Part shown: positions 41,566 to 49,874 of the stretch, in pieces
Layout: every line of letters starts with the position of its first letter
How positions within the stretch are numbered: position 1 is the stretch's first letter
DNA from: JBAZWE01 sp041658605
GTDB taxonomy: Bacteria; Actinomycetota; Thermoleophilia; BMS3ABIN01
Direction: 5' to 3'
Length of the DNA stretch: 64,000 bases
Assembly: GCA_041658605.1 (NCBI GenBank)
Contig: JBAZZU010000008.1
Span: 1-64,000 of the forward strand
The notes under the pieces: generated by a model
The model's input: the letters and a program-made list of their open reading frames with translations, nothing else
Databases searched by the model: none
What the model was told of the DNA's origin: nothing
Made by a program: the position numbers and the translations under genes

Positions 41566-44226
41566 ATGAACATTCCTGAACTCATAGTCACCCACTCCAA
41601 TACCGACTTCGACGGCTTTGCCGCCTCGGTCGCAGCAGGAAAACTTTATCCTGAAGCCAGGATATGTTTCCCCGGTTCGCTCAACCGCAACGTCCGCGAG
41701 TTCTACAACCTCCACGCCGACGAGATCGACACGGTCGAGATCCAGATGGTGGACCTGGAGCGGGTCAGGCGCCTGATCATCGTCGACACCATCCATATCA
41801 ACCGCCTGGGCGAGGTCGAGAATATCTGCCCGTCACCAGCGGTCGAGGTCATGGTCTTCGACCATCACCGGCTGGGGGCGAAGTCAGACAGGCCCGAGTT
41901 CGTATCGGCGGAGAACTACGTGCTCTCCGAGGACGGCTCGCTGGTTACGACCATGCTGAAGATCATCCACGACCGCAAGATCGAGATCTCGCCGCTGGAG
42001 GCGACCATCTTCGCGCTCGGTATCCATGAAGATACCGGTTCGCTTACTTTTCCCACCACCACGCCCAGGGACGCCGAAGCGCTTGCGCTCTGCCTGCGCC
42101 TCGGCGCCAGCCAGAGCATGATCGTCAAGTACCTGCACAATCCGCTCGACCACGACCAGCGGGACCTGCTGCTCAAGCTGGTTGACAACATGGAGCAGTC
42201 GACGGTGGGAGATGTGGATGTCTTTATTGCGACGGCGCGAAGCAGCCTATATGTGGACGGCCTCAGCGTCGTGGCCCACAAGATGATGGATGTGACCGAC
42301 TGCCAGGCGCTGATCGTTCTGGTGGAGATGGAGGGCAGGGTATTCGTCGTCGGACGTAGCAAGAGCAGGCTGCTGGACGTCGCCCGGGCGCTGGAGCCCG
42401 TCGGCGGCGGCGGACACAGCCAGGCGGCGGCGGCGATCGTAAAGGACAGAAGCCTCGAGGAATCGGTGCGGATCGTGCTTGATAATCTGCCACATGTCCT
42501 CGAAGAGCCGCTGCGGGCGCGCGACATCATGTCGCAGCCGGTGCATTTCGTGGATTCGAACACGCCGATCGGGGAGGCGCTGGTTTATTGCCAGCGCTAC
42601 GGGCATAGCGGCGTCTCGGTCCGCGAGGGCGAGATGCTGGCGGGGATCGTTTCGCGCAAGGACCTGGACAAGGCCATGGGGCACAAGCTCAAGCATGCTC
42701 CCGTAAAGGGCATCATGTCACGTGGGGTCACAACGGTATCCGAAGACGCCACGGTGCATGAGCTCAGGCGGTTGATGGCATCAAGCACCATCGGCCGTTT
42801 TCCGGTAGTGCCGGCAGACAACGCCGGTGGCAGCGACGTGCCGGTAGACGAAGTGATCGGGATCGTGACCAGGTCCGACGTGCTACGCACGCTGCGCGGC
42901 CAGACGCTCGAGCGGGAGATCGACGTTTCCAGTCTGCCGGAGACGGATTTCAGCGAATTGCTTGGCCCGCTGGAGGAGATGGCACCCCTGTTTGAGGCAT
43001 TTCAGAAGCTCAGCGCGGAGTATCGCGGCGTATACCTGGTGGGCGGTTTCGTGCGCGACATGATCCTGGACGAGCCCAATTACGATGTTGATATCGCGGT
43101 GGAAGGTGATGGCATCGATTTCGCCGGTCACCTCGCCGCTGAGCTGGGCGGCCGCGTGCGGACCCATCAGAAGTTTCAGACCGCGGTCGTCATACTCGAC
43201 TCCATGAAGCCAGGGCTGCGCGTCGACGTGGCCACGACGCGGACCGAGTTTTATGATTATCCGGCGGCGCTGCCCACAGTCGAGCACGCTTCCATCAAAC
43301 ACGACCTCTACCGGCGCGATTTCACCATCAATGCCATGGCGGTCTCGATGGCGGCACATGACTTCGGACGGCTGCTCGATTTCTTCGGTGGCCTCAAGGA
43401 TATAAGGAACCGGGTCATCCGCGTGTTGCACAACCTGAGTTTTATCGAGGACCCCACGCGCATCTTCAGGGCGATACGATACGAGAACAGGTATGGATTT
43501 AAGATGAACGCCCATACCCTCGGGCTGGCGCGGGGCTGCGTGGAGATGAACCTTGTGGGTGACCTTTCCTCCGCGCGACTTCGTGATGAGATGATCTGGC
43601 TCTTTTCCGAGCCAGAGGTAGAACATACGATACTCAGGATCGGCGAACTTGGGCTGGGGCCGTCCATACATCCCGCGCTTGCCATCGACAGGGAGACCGT
43701 CGAGATCGTCAAGCGCGCTGATGGCGCGGCGAAGCGCTTCAGGATGCATGAGGACATAAAGACATGGCGCCTGCGCCTCGCATGCCTGGCCAGGAACATG
43801 AACGCGGAGCAGCTGGGCCTCTGGACGGAAAGGATGAAGCTGCGGAGCGCCGACGCGGATGTGCTGGCGAACGGTGTGGTGCTGGCGCGCAAGGTTGTCG
43901 ACAAACTTGGTCAGGCTGGCATAAAGCGTTCGGAGATCTATGAGCTGCTGGTGAAGCTGCCAGCGGAAGCTCATCTACTGGCGTACGCGCAGACGGAGGA
44001 TGAAAGGGTGCGCGATGCCCTCGGCCTGTACCTGACGGAGCTGCGTTCCGTCAGCATCAGCGTAAGCGGACGCGACCTGCTCAAGCTGGGACTTTTGGAA
44101 TCACCGGCTGTCGGCGAGATACTCATCCGGCTCAAGCTGATGAAACTGGAGGGAAAGGTCGACGGCCACGATGACGAGATGCGGGTGGCACGGAAGCTGG
44201 TCGCCGCGGCCAACAGGTCCGCATAG
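41566..44226 (+). CDS. multidomain tRNA nucleotidyltransferase with DHH/DHHA1 and CBS domains
   Basis: An 886-aa protein with three parts. Residues 1-310 are a DHH/DHHA1 phosphoesterase: THSNTDFDGFAASVAA, MVFDHHRLGAKSD and VGGGGHSQAAAAIV. Residues about 320-445 hold two CBS domains (DIMSQPVHFVDSNTPIGEA, IMSRGVTTVSEDATVHELRR). Residues about 480-880 are a class II tRNA nucleotidyltransferase/poly(A) polymerase: VYLVGGFVRDMILDEPNYDV with the catalytic DVDIAVEGDG, then RRDFTINAMAV and RIFRAIRYENR. This architecture is known in several bacteria, where the enzyme usually adds the A residues of the tRNA CCA end. The ribosome site before ATG 41566 is weak. Confidence 0.92.
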   Translation: MNIPELIVTHSNTDFDGFAASVAAGKLYPEARICFPGSLNRNVREFYNLHADEIDTVEIQMVDLERVRRLIIVDTIHINRLGEVENICPSPAVEVMVFDHHRLGAKSDRPEFVSAENYVLSEDGSLVTTMLKIIHDRKIEISPLEATIFALGIHEDTGSLTFPTTTPRDAEALALCLRLGASQSMIVKYLHNPLDHDQRDLLLKLVDNMEQSTVGDVDVFIATARSSLYVDGLSVVAHKMMDVTDCQALIVLVEMEGRVFVVGRSKSRLLDVARALEPVGGGGHSQAAAAIVKDRSLEESVRIVLDNLPHVLEEPLRARDIMSQPVHFVDSNTPIGEALVYCQRYGHSGVSVREGEMLAGIVSRKDLDKAMGHKLKHAPVKGIMSRGVTTVSEDATVHELRRLMASSTIGRFPVVPADNAGGSDVPVDEVIGIVTRSDVLRTLRGQTLEREIDVSSLPETDFSELLGPLEEMAPLFEAFQKLSAEYRGVYLVGGFVRDMILDEPNYDVDIAVEGDGIDFAGHLAAELGGRVRTHQKFQTAVVILDSMKPGLRVDVATTRTEFYDYPAALPTVEHASIKHDLYRRDFTINAMAVSMAAHDFGRLLDFFGGLKDIRNRVIRVLHNLSFIEDPTRIFRAIRYENRYGFKMNAHTLGLARGCVEMNLVGDLSSARLRDEMIWLFSEPEVEHTILRIGELGLGPSIHPALAIDRETVEIVKRADGAAKRFRMHEDIKTWRLRLACLARNMNAEQLGLWTERMKLRSADADVLANGVVLARKVVDKLGQAGIKRSEIYELLVKLPAEAHLLAYAQTEDERVRDALGLYLTELRSVSISVSGRDLLKLGLLESPAVGEILIRLKLMKLEGKVDGHDDEMRVARKLVAAANRSA

Positions 44227-44253
44227 CTGATTGAAAAAGCTATAATCAGACAG

Positions 44254-44904
44254 ATGACCAATTCAATTTCTCTGCTTCTGCTTCAATTCGCAATAACGCT
44301 GCCGGCGCTGCTGTTCTCGATGACGTTCCACGAGGTCGCTCACGGTTACGTCGCCTATCGCCTGGGGGACGAGACGGCCATGCGGTTAAAGCGGCTTTCG
44401 CTCAATCCCCTGCGGCACCTCGATCCGTTCGGCAGTCTGCTCCTCATCCTGACTTTTCTGATCTCCCGGGGCACGTGGATGTTCGGCTGGGCCAAACCCG
44501 TGCCGGTCAACCCGAACAACTTCAAGTCGCATCAGAGGGGGATGATGTGGGTGGGGATGGCCGGCCCGATCGCCAACTTCATGCTGGCGTCGATTGCGGC
44601 GTTTATCATCCGCTGGTTCTTCCCGCTCCCGACGAACGACCTGTTGCCGATGGTCGTGCTACGCATATTCCAGCTCAACGTTATCCTCATGGTGTTCAAC
44701 CTGCTTCCAGTACCGCCGCTCGATGGTTCCCGCATCGTCGGGGCATTTCTCACGAGGAAGGCATATATCAAGTGGATACAGCTTGATCAATACGGCATGT
44801 TGTTCATCATGCTTCTGTTGTTCGTACTTCCGAGCCTGGGCCTCAGCCTCTTTTATCTGATCATGCCGGTCTATGAGCTGTTTTTGCCCGCCGCCTGGTT
44901 TTAG
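44254..44904 (+). CDS. site-2-protease-like metallopeptidase (M50)
   Basis: A 216-aa intramembrane metallopeptidase-like protein. The zinc motif FHEVAHGYVAYRLGD is at residues 25-39 inside the first membrane region, and the third zinc ligand lies in NLLPVPPLDGSRIVGAF near residue 148. About five membrane helices are seen. It has no PDZ or CBS domain, so it belongs to the small group of M50 proteases whose substrates are mostly unknown. It follows the nucleotidyltransferase gene by 27 bases. Confidence 0.9.
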   Translation: MTNSISLLLLQFAITLPALLFSMTFHEVAHGYVAYRLGDETAMRLKRLSLNPLRHLDPFGSLLLILTFLISRGTWMFGWAKPVPVNPNNFKSHQRGMMWVGMAGPIANFMLASIAAFIIRWFFPLPTNDLLPMVVLRIFQLNVILMVFNLLPVPPLDGSRIVGAFLTRKAYIKWIQLDQYGMLFIMLLLFVLPSLGLSLFYLIMPVYELFLPAAWF

Positions 44905-45075
44905 GCCGACCGGAAACTGCTGACTCATTCGGTTGACCTGTGATCTCCCGGACGGCATTCTCTCTTTTCGTGGTTTCAGTTTTCCGCCTGCCCGGCTGGT
45001 GAACAATGACCCAAGCCCTCCACATTATTGGACTATTTTGCCAGGTAACCGTCTGCGGGAATGGTGGTATTAAAA

Positions 45076-45194
45076 GCAGATTCTTCGGCTTCGCCTCAGA
45101 ATGACAATTGGGGAAATTGCGGCGTCAAAAGCAGATTCTTCGTCGCTGACGCTCCTCAGAATGACAGCGGCCATATGGGTGGCTCAGGATGACA
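45076..45194. repeat. REP-like short dispersed repeats in a 441-base intergenic gap
   Basis: Copies at 45076-45106 and 45131-45166 begin GCAGATTCTTCG and end CTCAGAATGACA; a partial copy lies at 45183-45194. They share the unit seen at 34446. The rest of the gap 44905-45345 holds no convincing gene or terminator. Confidence 0.75.
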
Positions 45195-45345
45195 AATGGG
45201 GATATACGTGAGCCAACAGGTAATTTCTTAGAACTATAAGGCCTGAGTTTATATATGATTGCCAGAGTGATAATTCTCGATCAGGCTGTCTGGAAGCAGT
45301 CTATGGTATCGGGTCGATTGCAAGTATTCGAACCTTGGAGGCGCG

Positions 45346-46320
45346 ATGAAGAATATAGCAGTTGTCACCAGCGGCGGTGACGCGCCGGGCATGAACGCCG
45401 CCGTGCGCGCGATAGTACGTGTCGGAACGGATATCGGGCTTAAGATGCATGGTGTGCGCAACGGCTACGAGGGGCTCATCGCCGGCGACATACATCAGTT
45501 GACCAACCGGGATGTTAGCGAGATACTCCACCTTGGCGGTACTTTTCTGGGGACTGCGCGCAGTAAAGAGTTCAGGGGGAGCGAAGACGCCCGGCACCAG
45601 GCCGTCACCAACATGCGCGAGCAGGGGATTGACGCGCTGATCGTCATCGGCGGAAACGGTTCCCAGGCCGGCGCCAACGAACTTAACCGCCTGGGGCTTC
45701 CCGTTGTCGGTGTCGCCTCCACGGTGGACAACGACCTTTACGGTTCCGAGATCTCCATCGGCGTTGATACGGCCCTCGACATCATCATCGAATCCATCGA
45801 TCGCATCCGGACCACGGCGGAGTCGCATCACCGCGCTTTTCTGATCGAAGTCATGGGCAAGACCTGCGGCTACCTGGCCCTGGCGGCGGGTCTGGCCGGC
45901 GGCGCGGATGTCGTCGTCACGCCCGAGTTTGATATCGAACCGCCTGAGATACAGGACCAGCTGGCGGCGGCCCATGCCCGCGGCAAACGTTATGCGCTCG
46001 CGGTTGTGACCGACGGCGCCAAAAACAACGCCGCTCGCTGCGCGGAATATTTCAGGGAGCGTGAGGAAGAGATAGGTTATGAGCTGCGCGTGACCATACT
46101 CGGGCATGTGCAGCGCGGCGGAGCGCCTTCAACATACGACCGCATCCTGGCGAGCCGCCTGGGCGCGGCTGCTATCGAGCAGCTGGCAGCCGGCTTGAGC
46201 GGCAACCTGGTCGGATGGGGCCGGGGAGAGATAGTGCTTACATCACTGGAGGAAGTGGCGGCCAACAAAAAACAGCTGGATTCAGATTTATGGAGGCTGC
46301 TGGGCGTGCTGGCCAAATAA
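45346..46320 (+). CDS. 6-phosphofructokinase, ATP-type signature with unusual Asn
   Basis: A second phosphofructokinase, 324 aa. It begins MKNIAVVTSGGDAPGMNAAV and has RTTAESHHRAFLIEVMGKTC and VTILGHVQRGGAP. The donor-site motif is IGGNGSQAGANEL, with the Gly of ATP enzymes but Asn replacing the usual Mg-binding Asp (GGDGS). The second motif is ASTVDNDLYGSEISIG, with Ser where ATP enzymes have Gly and PPi enzymes Lys. GGAGG lies before the ATG. I infer an ATP-type enzyme; the Asn could alter activity. A palindromic terminator follows. Confidence 0.88.
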   Translation: MKNIAVVTSGGDAPGMNAAVRAIVRVGTDIGLKMHGVRNGYEGLIAGDIHQLTNRDVSEILHLGGTFLGTARSKEFRGSEDARHQAVTNMREQGIDALIVIGGNGSQAGANELNRLGLPVVGVASTVDNDLYGSEISIGVDTALDIIIESIDRIRTTAESHHRAFLIEVMGKTCGYLALAAGLAGGADVVVTPEFDIEPPEIQDQLAAAHARGKRYALAVVTDGAKNNAARCAEYFREREEEIGYELRVTILGHVQRGGAPSTYDRILASRLGAAAIEQLAAGLSGNLVGWGRGEIVLTSLEEVAANKKQLDSDLWRLLGVLAK

Positions 46321-46390
46321 AGCGGATAATTGCGATGTATCTGCTCCGGGCGGCCTGAGACAGGCGCTGGTCCGGGGGAAACAGGTTAGA

Positions 46391-46418
46391 AAAAGGACAG
46401 TCCCGGGACTGTCCTTTT
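46391..46418. terminator. 28-base perfect palindromic terminator, bidirectional
   Basis: Arms AAAAGGACAGTCCC (46391-46404) and its exact complement (46405-46418) give a stem that ends in TTTT on both strands. It serves the phosphofructokinase gene on the plus strand and the candidate selenoprotein gene on the minus strand. Confidence 0.8.
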
Positions 46419-46464
46419 GAGTTACATATTGTTTCTACGCGTTACTGCTATCGATTGTAATCCG

Positions 46465-46812
46465 TTACGAAGCCTTCTCTTTCAGCCGCTGTATGCCAAG
46501 TTTTTCAAATGCCTCGACCAGATCCGCGTAAGAGATCTTGTCCATCGCCTGTAGCTTTTCGTCGATGATAATGGCTCCAGGTTCCAGGCTTCCTTCCACG
46601 ACCTTGCCGTGGACATCCGGATATTCCTGGATCTCCTCTGAGTCGAAATCCACGTAGAGAAGGCGCGCGATTCCGCCGAAGTCCTGTTCCAGCTGACGAT
46701 TGATAGTCTGCGTGATCTCTTCCAGAGACCAGCTTGGGCCTCAACCGCCGGAGCATGAGTCTAGCCAGCGTGAGCCAAAGACGGGAATCTGAACGGGTTC
46801 TGGAATTATCAC
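46465..46812 (-). CDS. candidate selenoprotein, thioredoxin-fold, in-frame UGA at codon 24
   Basis: Read from GTG at 46812, one frame runs 116 codons to TAA, interrupted only by TGA at 46743-46741. AGGAGG (46822-46817) lies four bases before the GTG, so translation surely starts there. Read with U at the TGA, residues 16-27 are WLDSCSGGUGPS. The remainder looks like a small thioredoxin fold: strand PVQIPVFG, the Cys/Sec loop, helix SLEEITQTINRQLEQDFGG, strand ARLLYVDFDS, then EPGAIIIDEKLQ with a likely cis-Pro, and a final helix. A SECIS-like hairpin follows the TGA. The part from 46653 alone would lack strand, loop and helix. The alternative is a nonsense mutation in a Cys or Trp codon. Confidence 0.7.
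46714..46743 (-). promoter_or_regulatory. bacterial SECIS-like hairpin after the UGA
   Basis: On the minus strand, 17 bases after the last base of TGA, begins a loop GGA closed by a 7-bp stem: GGTCTCT (46730-46724) with AGAGATC (46720-46714), one G-T pair. The published bacterial SECIS consensus asks for a short stem, G among the first loop bases and 16-37 bases from UGA to the loop; all three hold. Confidence 0.6.
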
Positions 46813-46816
46813 TGCG

Positions 46817-46822
46817 CCTCCT
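46817..46822 (-). promoter_or_regulatory. ribosome binding site that fixes the start of the UGA-containing gene
   Basis: The consensus AGGAGG on the minus strand is four bases before GTG at 46812. A hairpin (CCGGGAA/TTCCCGG, 46831-46847) lies nine bases further upstream. No comparable site precedes any start after the TGA. Confidence 0.8.
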
Positions 46823-46923
46823 GAAATTTGCCGGGAATGATTCCCGGGATAATAGTCAATACCTCTTCGGAACAAACCACTTGATTAGTTAGATACTGGC
46901 AGGGGTATAAAGATTCATTTTCT

Positions 46924-48000
46924 TTACTGCCGTTCGAGTTTTTCGGCCAGTTGCCAGCCTTCGGCGGGTGAAATGTCTTTGATATGGTGGACGATATTAC
47001 CCTTGCCGGCAACGTCCGGGCCAGTATCCGCGCCGGAATCCGCGGTATTGTTTTCGGACGCGAGCCACCAGGTCACGCTGACATTCTTTTCCTCGCGCGC
47101 CGCGCCATAGCGGGCGGTCAGGGCGGCGGCTTCTTGCAGGGTCGCCTCGCCGATATCCTCGCCCTTGATAACGGCAGTCGGCCCCGTGAAATCGTCTACG
47201 CTCATCAGCAGGTCGCCGGCGCGGGCCAGCGCCGCCAGACGTTTCGTCTCATCCTCGTTGCGGGGGATCATTATCCGCTTGCCCTCTGATGAATAGATAA
47301 GGCGTCCCAATCTCAGCGACTGGATCTCGGGAATGGCGGGATGCGGTTTCTCTTCCAGCAGCCTGCCGAGGCGCGCCGCGAAATTCTTGTCGCACAGGAG
47401 GCAGCCGCCGGCGGGGCAGGGATAATCGTTGACGCCGATCTCGGCGGCGAGCTGCATCTGGGGCTTGCGGGAACGGCCTTCGATGGCCATCATCTTCTCC
47501 CGGTCCACCCAGCCTTCGCGTTCGGGGATGCTGGACTCGAACAGATGTGCCGAGAGCGGGCGCACGATCAGGCCGGCCAGGCCCGATTCTTCCTCGATGA
47601 TCCTGAGGGCGTCGGGCCGCTGTGACATCGGCCGCTCTCCCCAGACCTCGCCGGTCACCAGGAAGTCAGCCCCGGTTTCCTTCATATACTTTCCCGCACG
47701 GCGGAACATGCTGATGCGGCAGTCGAGGCAAGGGTTCAGGCCGCGGCCGAAGCCGTGTTTCGGATTGCGGATGGCCTCGAGGATCTCCTCGGTGGCATTG
47801 AGGGTCTTAAGCGGTATACCGTAGTCCTCGGCGGCTTTTCTCGCTTCAGTCTTGCAGCTGCTTCGGGCTGTGCAGGTGCAGAAGACGGTGACGAAGTTGA
47901 GTGCCTCGACCTCGATTCCCTGGTCGAGCATCATCTTTACCGCCAGGCGGCTGTCGAGCCCTCCGGAAAGCAGGGCGATGGCTTTTCTCTTTACAGTCAA
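46924..48000 (-). CDS. PP-loop ATPase, tRNA thiouridylase-like (MnmA/ThiI-related)
   Basis: A 358-aa protein. The N-terminal PP-loop LLSGGLDSRLAVKMMLDQG binds ATP. Cys-rich motifs follow: FCTCTARSSCKTEARKAA, GLNPCLDCRISMFRRA and YPCPAGGCLLCDKNFAARLG. This arrangement is seen in a family annotated as tRNA thiouridylase or methyltransferase-like, which is thought to transfer sulfur. A C-terminal extension of about 150 residues (from about residue 210) is less conserved and ends in an Ala/Asp-rich linker and tail. The gene precedes the UGA-containing thioredoxin-like gene by 111 bases on the same strand, so a shared role in sulfur or selenium transfer is possible. Confidence 0.8.
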   Translation of the reverse strand: MTVKRKAIALLSGGLDSRLAVKMMLDQGIEVEALNFVTVFCTCTARSSCKTEARKAAEDYGIPLKTLNATEEILEAIRNPKHGFGRGLNPCLDCRISMFRRAGKYMKETGADFLVTGEVWGERPMSQRPDALRIIEEESGLAGLIVRPLSAHLFESSIPEREGWVDREKMMAIEGRSRKPQMQLAAEIGVNDYPCPAGGCLLCDKNFAARLGRLLEEKPHPAIPEIQSLRLGRLIYSSEGKRIMIPRNEDETKRLAALARAGDLLMSVDDFTGPTAVIKGEDIGEATLQEAAALTARYGAAREEKNVSVTWWLASENNTADSGADTGPDVAGKGNIVHHIKDISPAEGWQLAEKLERQ

Positions 48001-48392
48001 TTTTCCTCTTCCGTCATTGCTTTGATTTTCCGCCGTATCAGCAGGATATTCACTGAAATAATCGTAATAAATGATTATGATCGGCGCGATTCAGGCCGCA
48101 ACGGGGATGAAACATGTGCCTGATAGCAAAATAGCAGATAGCGCTCTCTGAAAAAAGTCCCGCAATATCTGGCAACAAAGCTATTCTGTTTGCTATACTT
48201 CCTTTTGTTCGAGCGCGACTTCGGGAGGCCCACTCATCCAGAGCTTAGACAGACTGCCAATCACCTGATTTAAGTCTGTTCATATCGATTGGATGTTATG
48301 GCTCCCTTGCTCACGGGTACAATTTAACAAAACAGCTGATTCAAGGGACGGATGCGCTGGGCAGAGAAGCCGCCAAACCAGTAGAGATAAAG
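48001..48392. other. divergent intergenic region, 392 bases, no gene seen
   Basis: This gap separates the reverse-strand thiouridylase gene from the L,D-transpeptidase gene. No reading frame with a ribosome site was found. A possible extended -10 (TGCTATACT at 48191-48199) on the plus strand lacks a good -35. No riboswitch or tRNA was recognised. Confidence 0.5.
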
Positions 48393-49757
48393 GTGCCGCG
48401 AATAAGATCGCTGGCGTCTGGTTTTAAAACGACGGGCATGGTCGCGGGGATAGCCGGTGTTGTGGTTGTCCTTGTCGTGGTTCTGGGTGTGGCCATCCTG
48501 CCGCCGCGAATCACGGTAAGCCCCGGCGATGGTGAAACCGAGATAAAACCCACCGGCCAGTTTCTTGAGGTCGGCACGAGCCACTGGGGCGCGTCGCTTT
48601 CGACGGTGCTCGTCAAGGAAGCCCGGGTCGCTCCGGACGGTACCCGCGAGAACGAACGGGTCCTGGACGGACAACTGCAGAACGGCAGGTTCGTGCTTTC
48701 CGATGGCTCCAGCCCCCTGGTTGAGGACGCCGAGTATAAGGTGACCGTGGCCGGCACGGTCAAGGAGATCGGACTCTCCGGCATCACTGATACGCATGTC
48801 GACCGGACCTACACCTTCACAACAGTAACCACGCCGATGCCGATAATCCCGGTCGGCGGTGTCAAGGTCAGGTATGGCGAAGAGGCGACGATCGAGTGGA
48901 ATATCCCCGTCGGCGGTACTGAATACCAGCTCGATGGAATCGGCAATACGATGAGGATGGAAGACGGCGGCCGCGTGATGAAGATCAGTCTGGCCAAGTT
49001 CGAGCAGGGCAAGGAATATCCGCTCAGGATAACGGCCGCTACTTCACTGAACGGCAGGGAGCTCAAGGCGCCGATAGTGACGAATGTGGCGACTGCGGCT
49101 CCGCTCAAGGTGGCCTTCGATCCCATCGACGGCACCAGCGGCGCCAGCATCGACGTGCATCCCATCATCGCGTTCAGCGAGCCGGTGTCGAATCTCGACC
49201 TTGCCAAAACAGCGATCACAATTGAGCCTAAGGTAGAAGGCAAGCTCAACTGGGTCGAACCCGGCAGGCTTGAATTCGTACCCACCGCGACGTGGGACCA
49301 TCTGCAGGATGTTACGATCACCGTCAAGGGCGGACCGACACAACTGCGGGGTATCAGCGGCGGCTACATGGAGACCGAGGTGCGCAGCACATTCACTACG
49401 GCTCCTTATAAATCAATCGACGTCAACATAACCGAGCAGCGTGTCACGCTGTATGAAGACGGCAAGCAGGTTGATACCTTCCTTTGTTCCACGGGTAATT
49501 CAGGCACCGACACACCCCTTGGAGATTACACCATCTACGCCAAGCTTAGTTCGGTCGACATGAGGGGTCCCGGCTATTTCGCTCCCAAGGTCCCCTGGGT
49601 GATGGTCTTTAAGGGCGACTACACGATGCACGGCAACTACTGGGCGACATCTTTCGGCGCCCGTTCAAGCCATGGCTGTGTGGGCCTGCCTGTGGAAACC
49701 GCCAAGCGCGTCTACGACTGGACGCCCACGGGTACGCCGATTCATATTCACGAATAA
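48393..49757 (+). CDS. L,D-transpeptidase (YkuD) with N-terminal beta domains
   Basis: A 454-aa cell-wall enzyme. One N-terminal membrane anchor (residues 14-36) is followed by at least two Ig-like or bacterial Big5-type beta domains (about 40-150 and 230-335), then the YkuD catalytic domain. This has YTMHGNYWATSFGARSSHGC with the catalytic Cys near residue 428, followed by VGLPVETAKRVYDWTP. It cross-links peptidoglycan by 3-3 bonds, outside the membrane. The start is GTG at 48393 with a weak purine stretch upstream. The layout resembles actinobacterial Ldt enzymes. Confidence 0.93.
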   Translation: MPRIRSLASGFKTTGMVAGIAGVVVVLVVVLGVAILPPRITVSPGDGETEIKPTGQFLEVGTSHWGASLSTVLVKEARVAPDGTRENERVLDGQLQNGRFVLSDGSSPLVEDAEYKVTVAGTVKEIGLSGITDTHVDRTYTFTTVTTPMPIIPVGGVKVRYGEEATIEWNIPVGGTEYQLDGIGNTMRMEDGGRVMKISLAKFEQGKEYPLRITAATSLNGRELKAPIVTNVATAAPLKVAFDPIDGTSGASIDVHPIIAFSEPVSNLDLAKTAITIEPKVEGKLNWVEPGRLEFVPTATWDHLQDVTITVKGGPTQLRGISGGYMETEVRSTFTTAPYKSIDVNITEQRVTLYEDGKQVDTFLCSTGNSGTDTPLGDYTIYAKLSSVDMRGPGYFAPKVPWVMVFKGDYTMHGNYWATSFGARSSHGCVGLPVETAKRVYDWTPTGTPIHIHE

Positions 49758-49874
49758 CGAACGGCCGGCATCTCTTTCGGGCCGGCATGGTATCTGACAG
49801 GAACTGTTAATTAAATGGCCCGGCTTTGAGTCGGGTCTGTTTGTCTTCACTTCAACTTCTGGCGATGGGCGGTG

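Noticed and set aside
46505..46756. An 83-codon minus-strand frame beginning with ATG 46756, overlapping the UGA-containing gene.
   Set aside because: It has low-complexity Arg/Gly-rich translation, no ribosome site and no family resemblance. The other frame has a consensus ribosome site and a coherent fold on both sides of the UGA.
46809..47012. A 67-codon minus-strand frame between the thiouridylase and the UGA gene.
   Set aside because: It overlaps the end of the thiouridylase gene in another frame, and its translation shows no family features.
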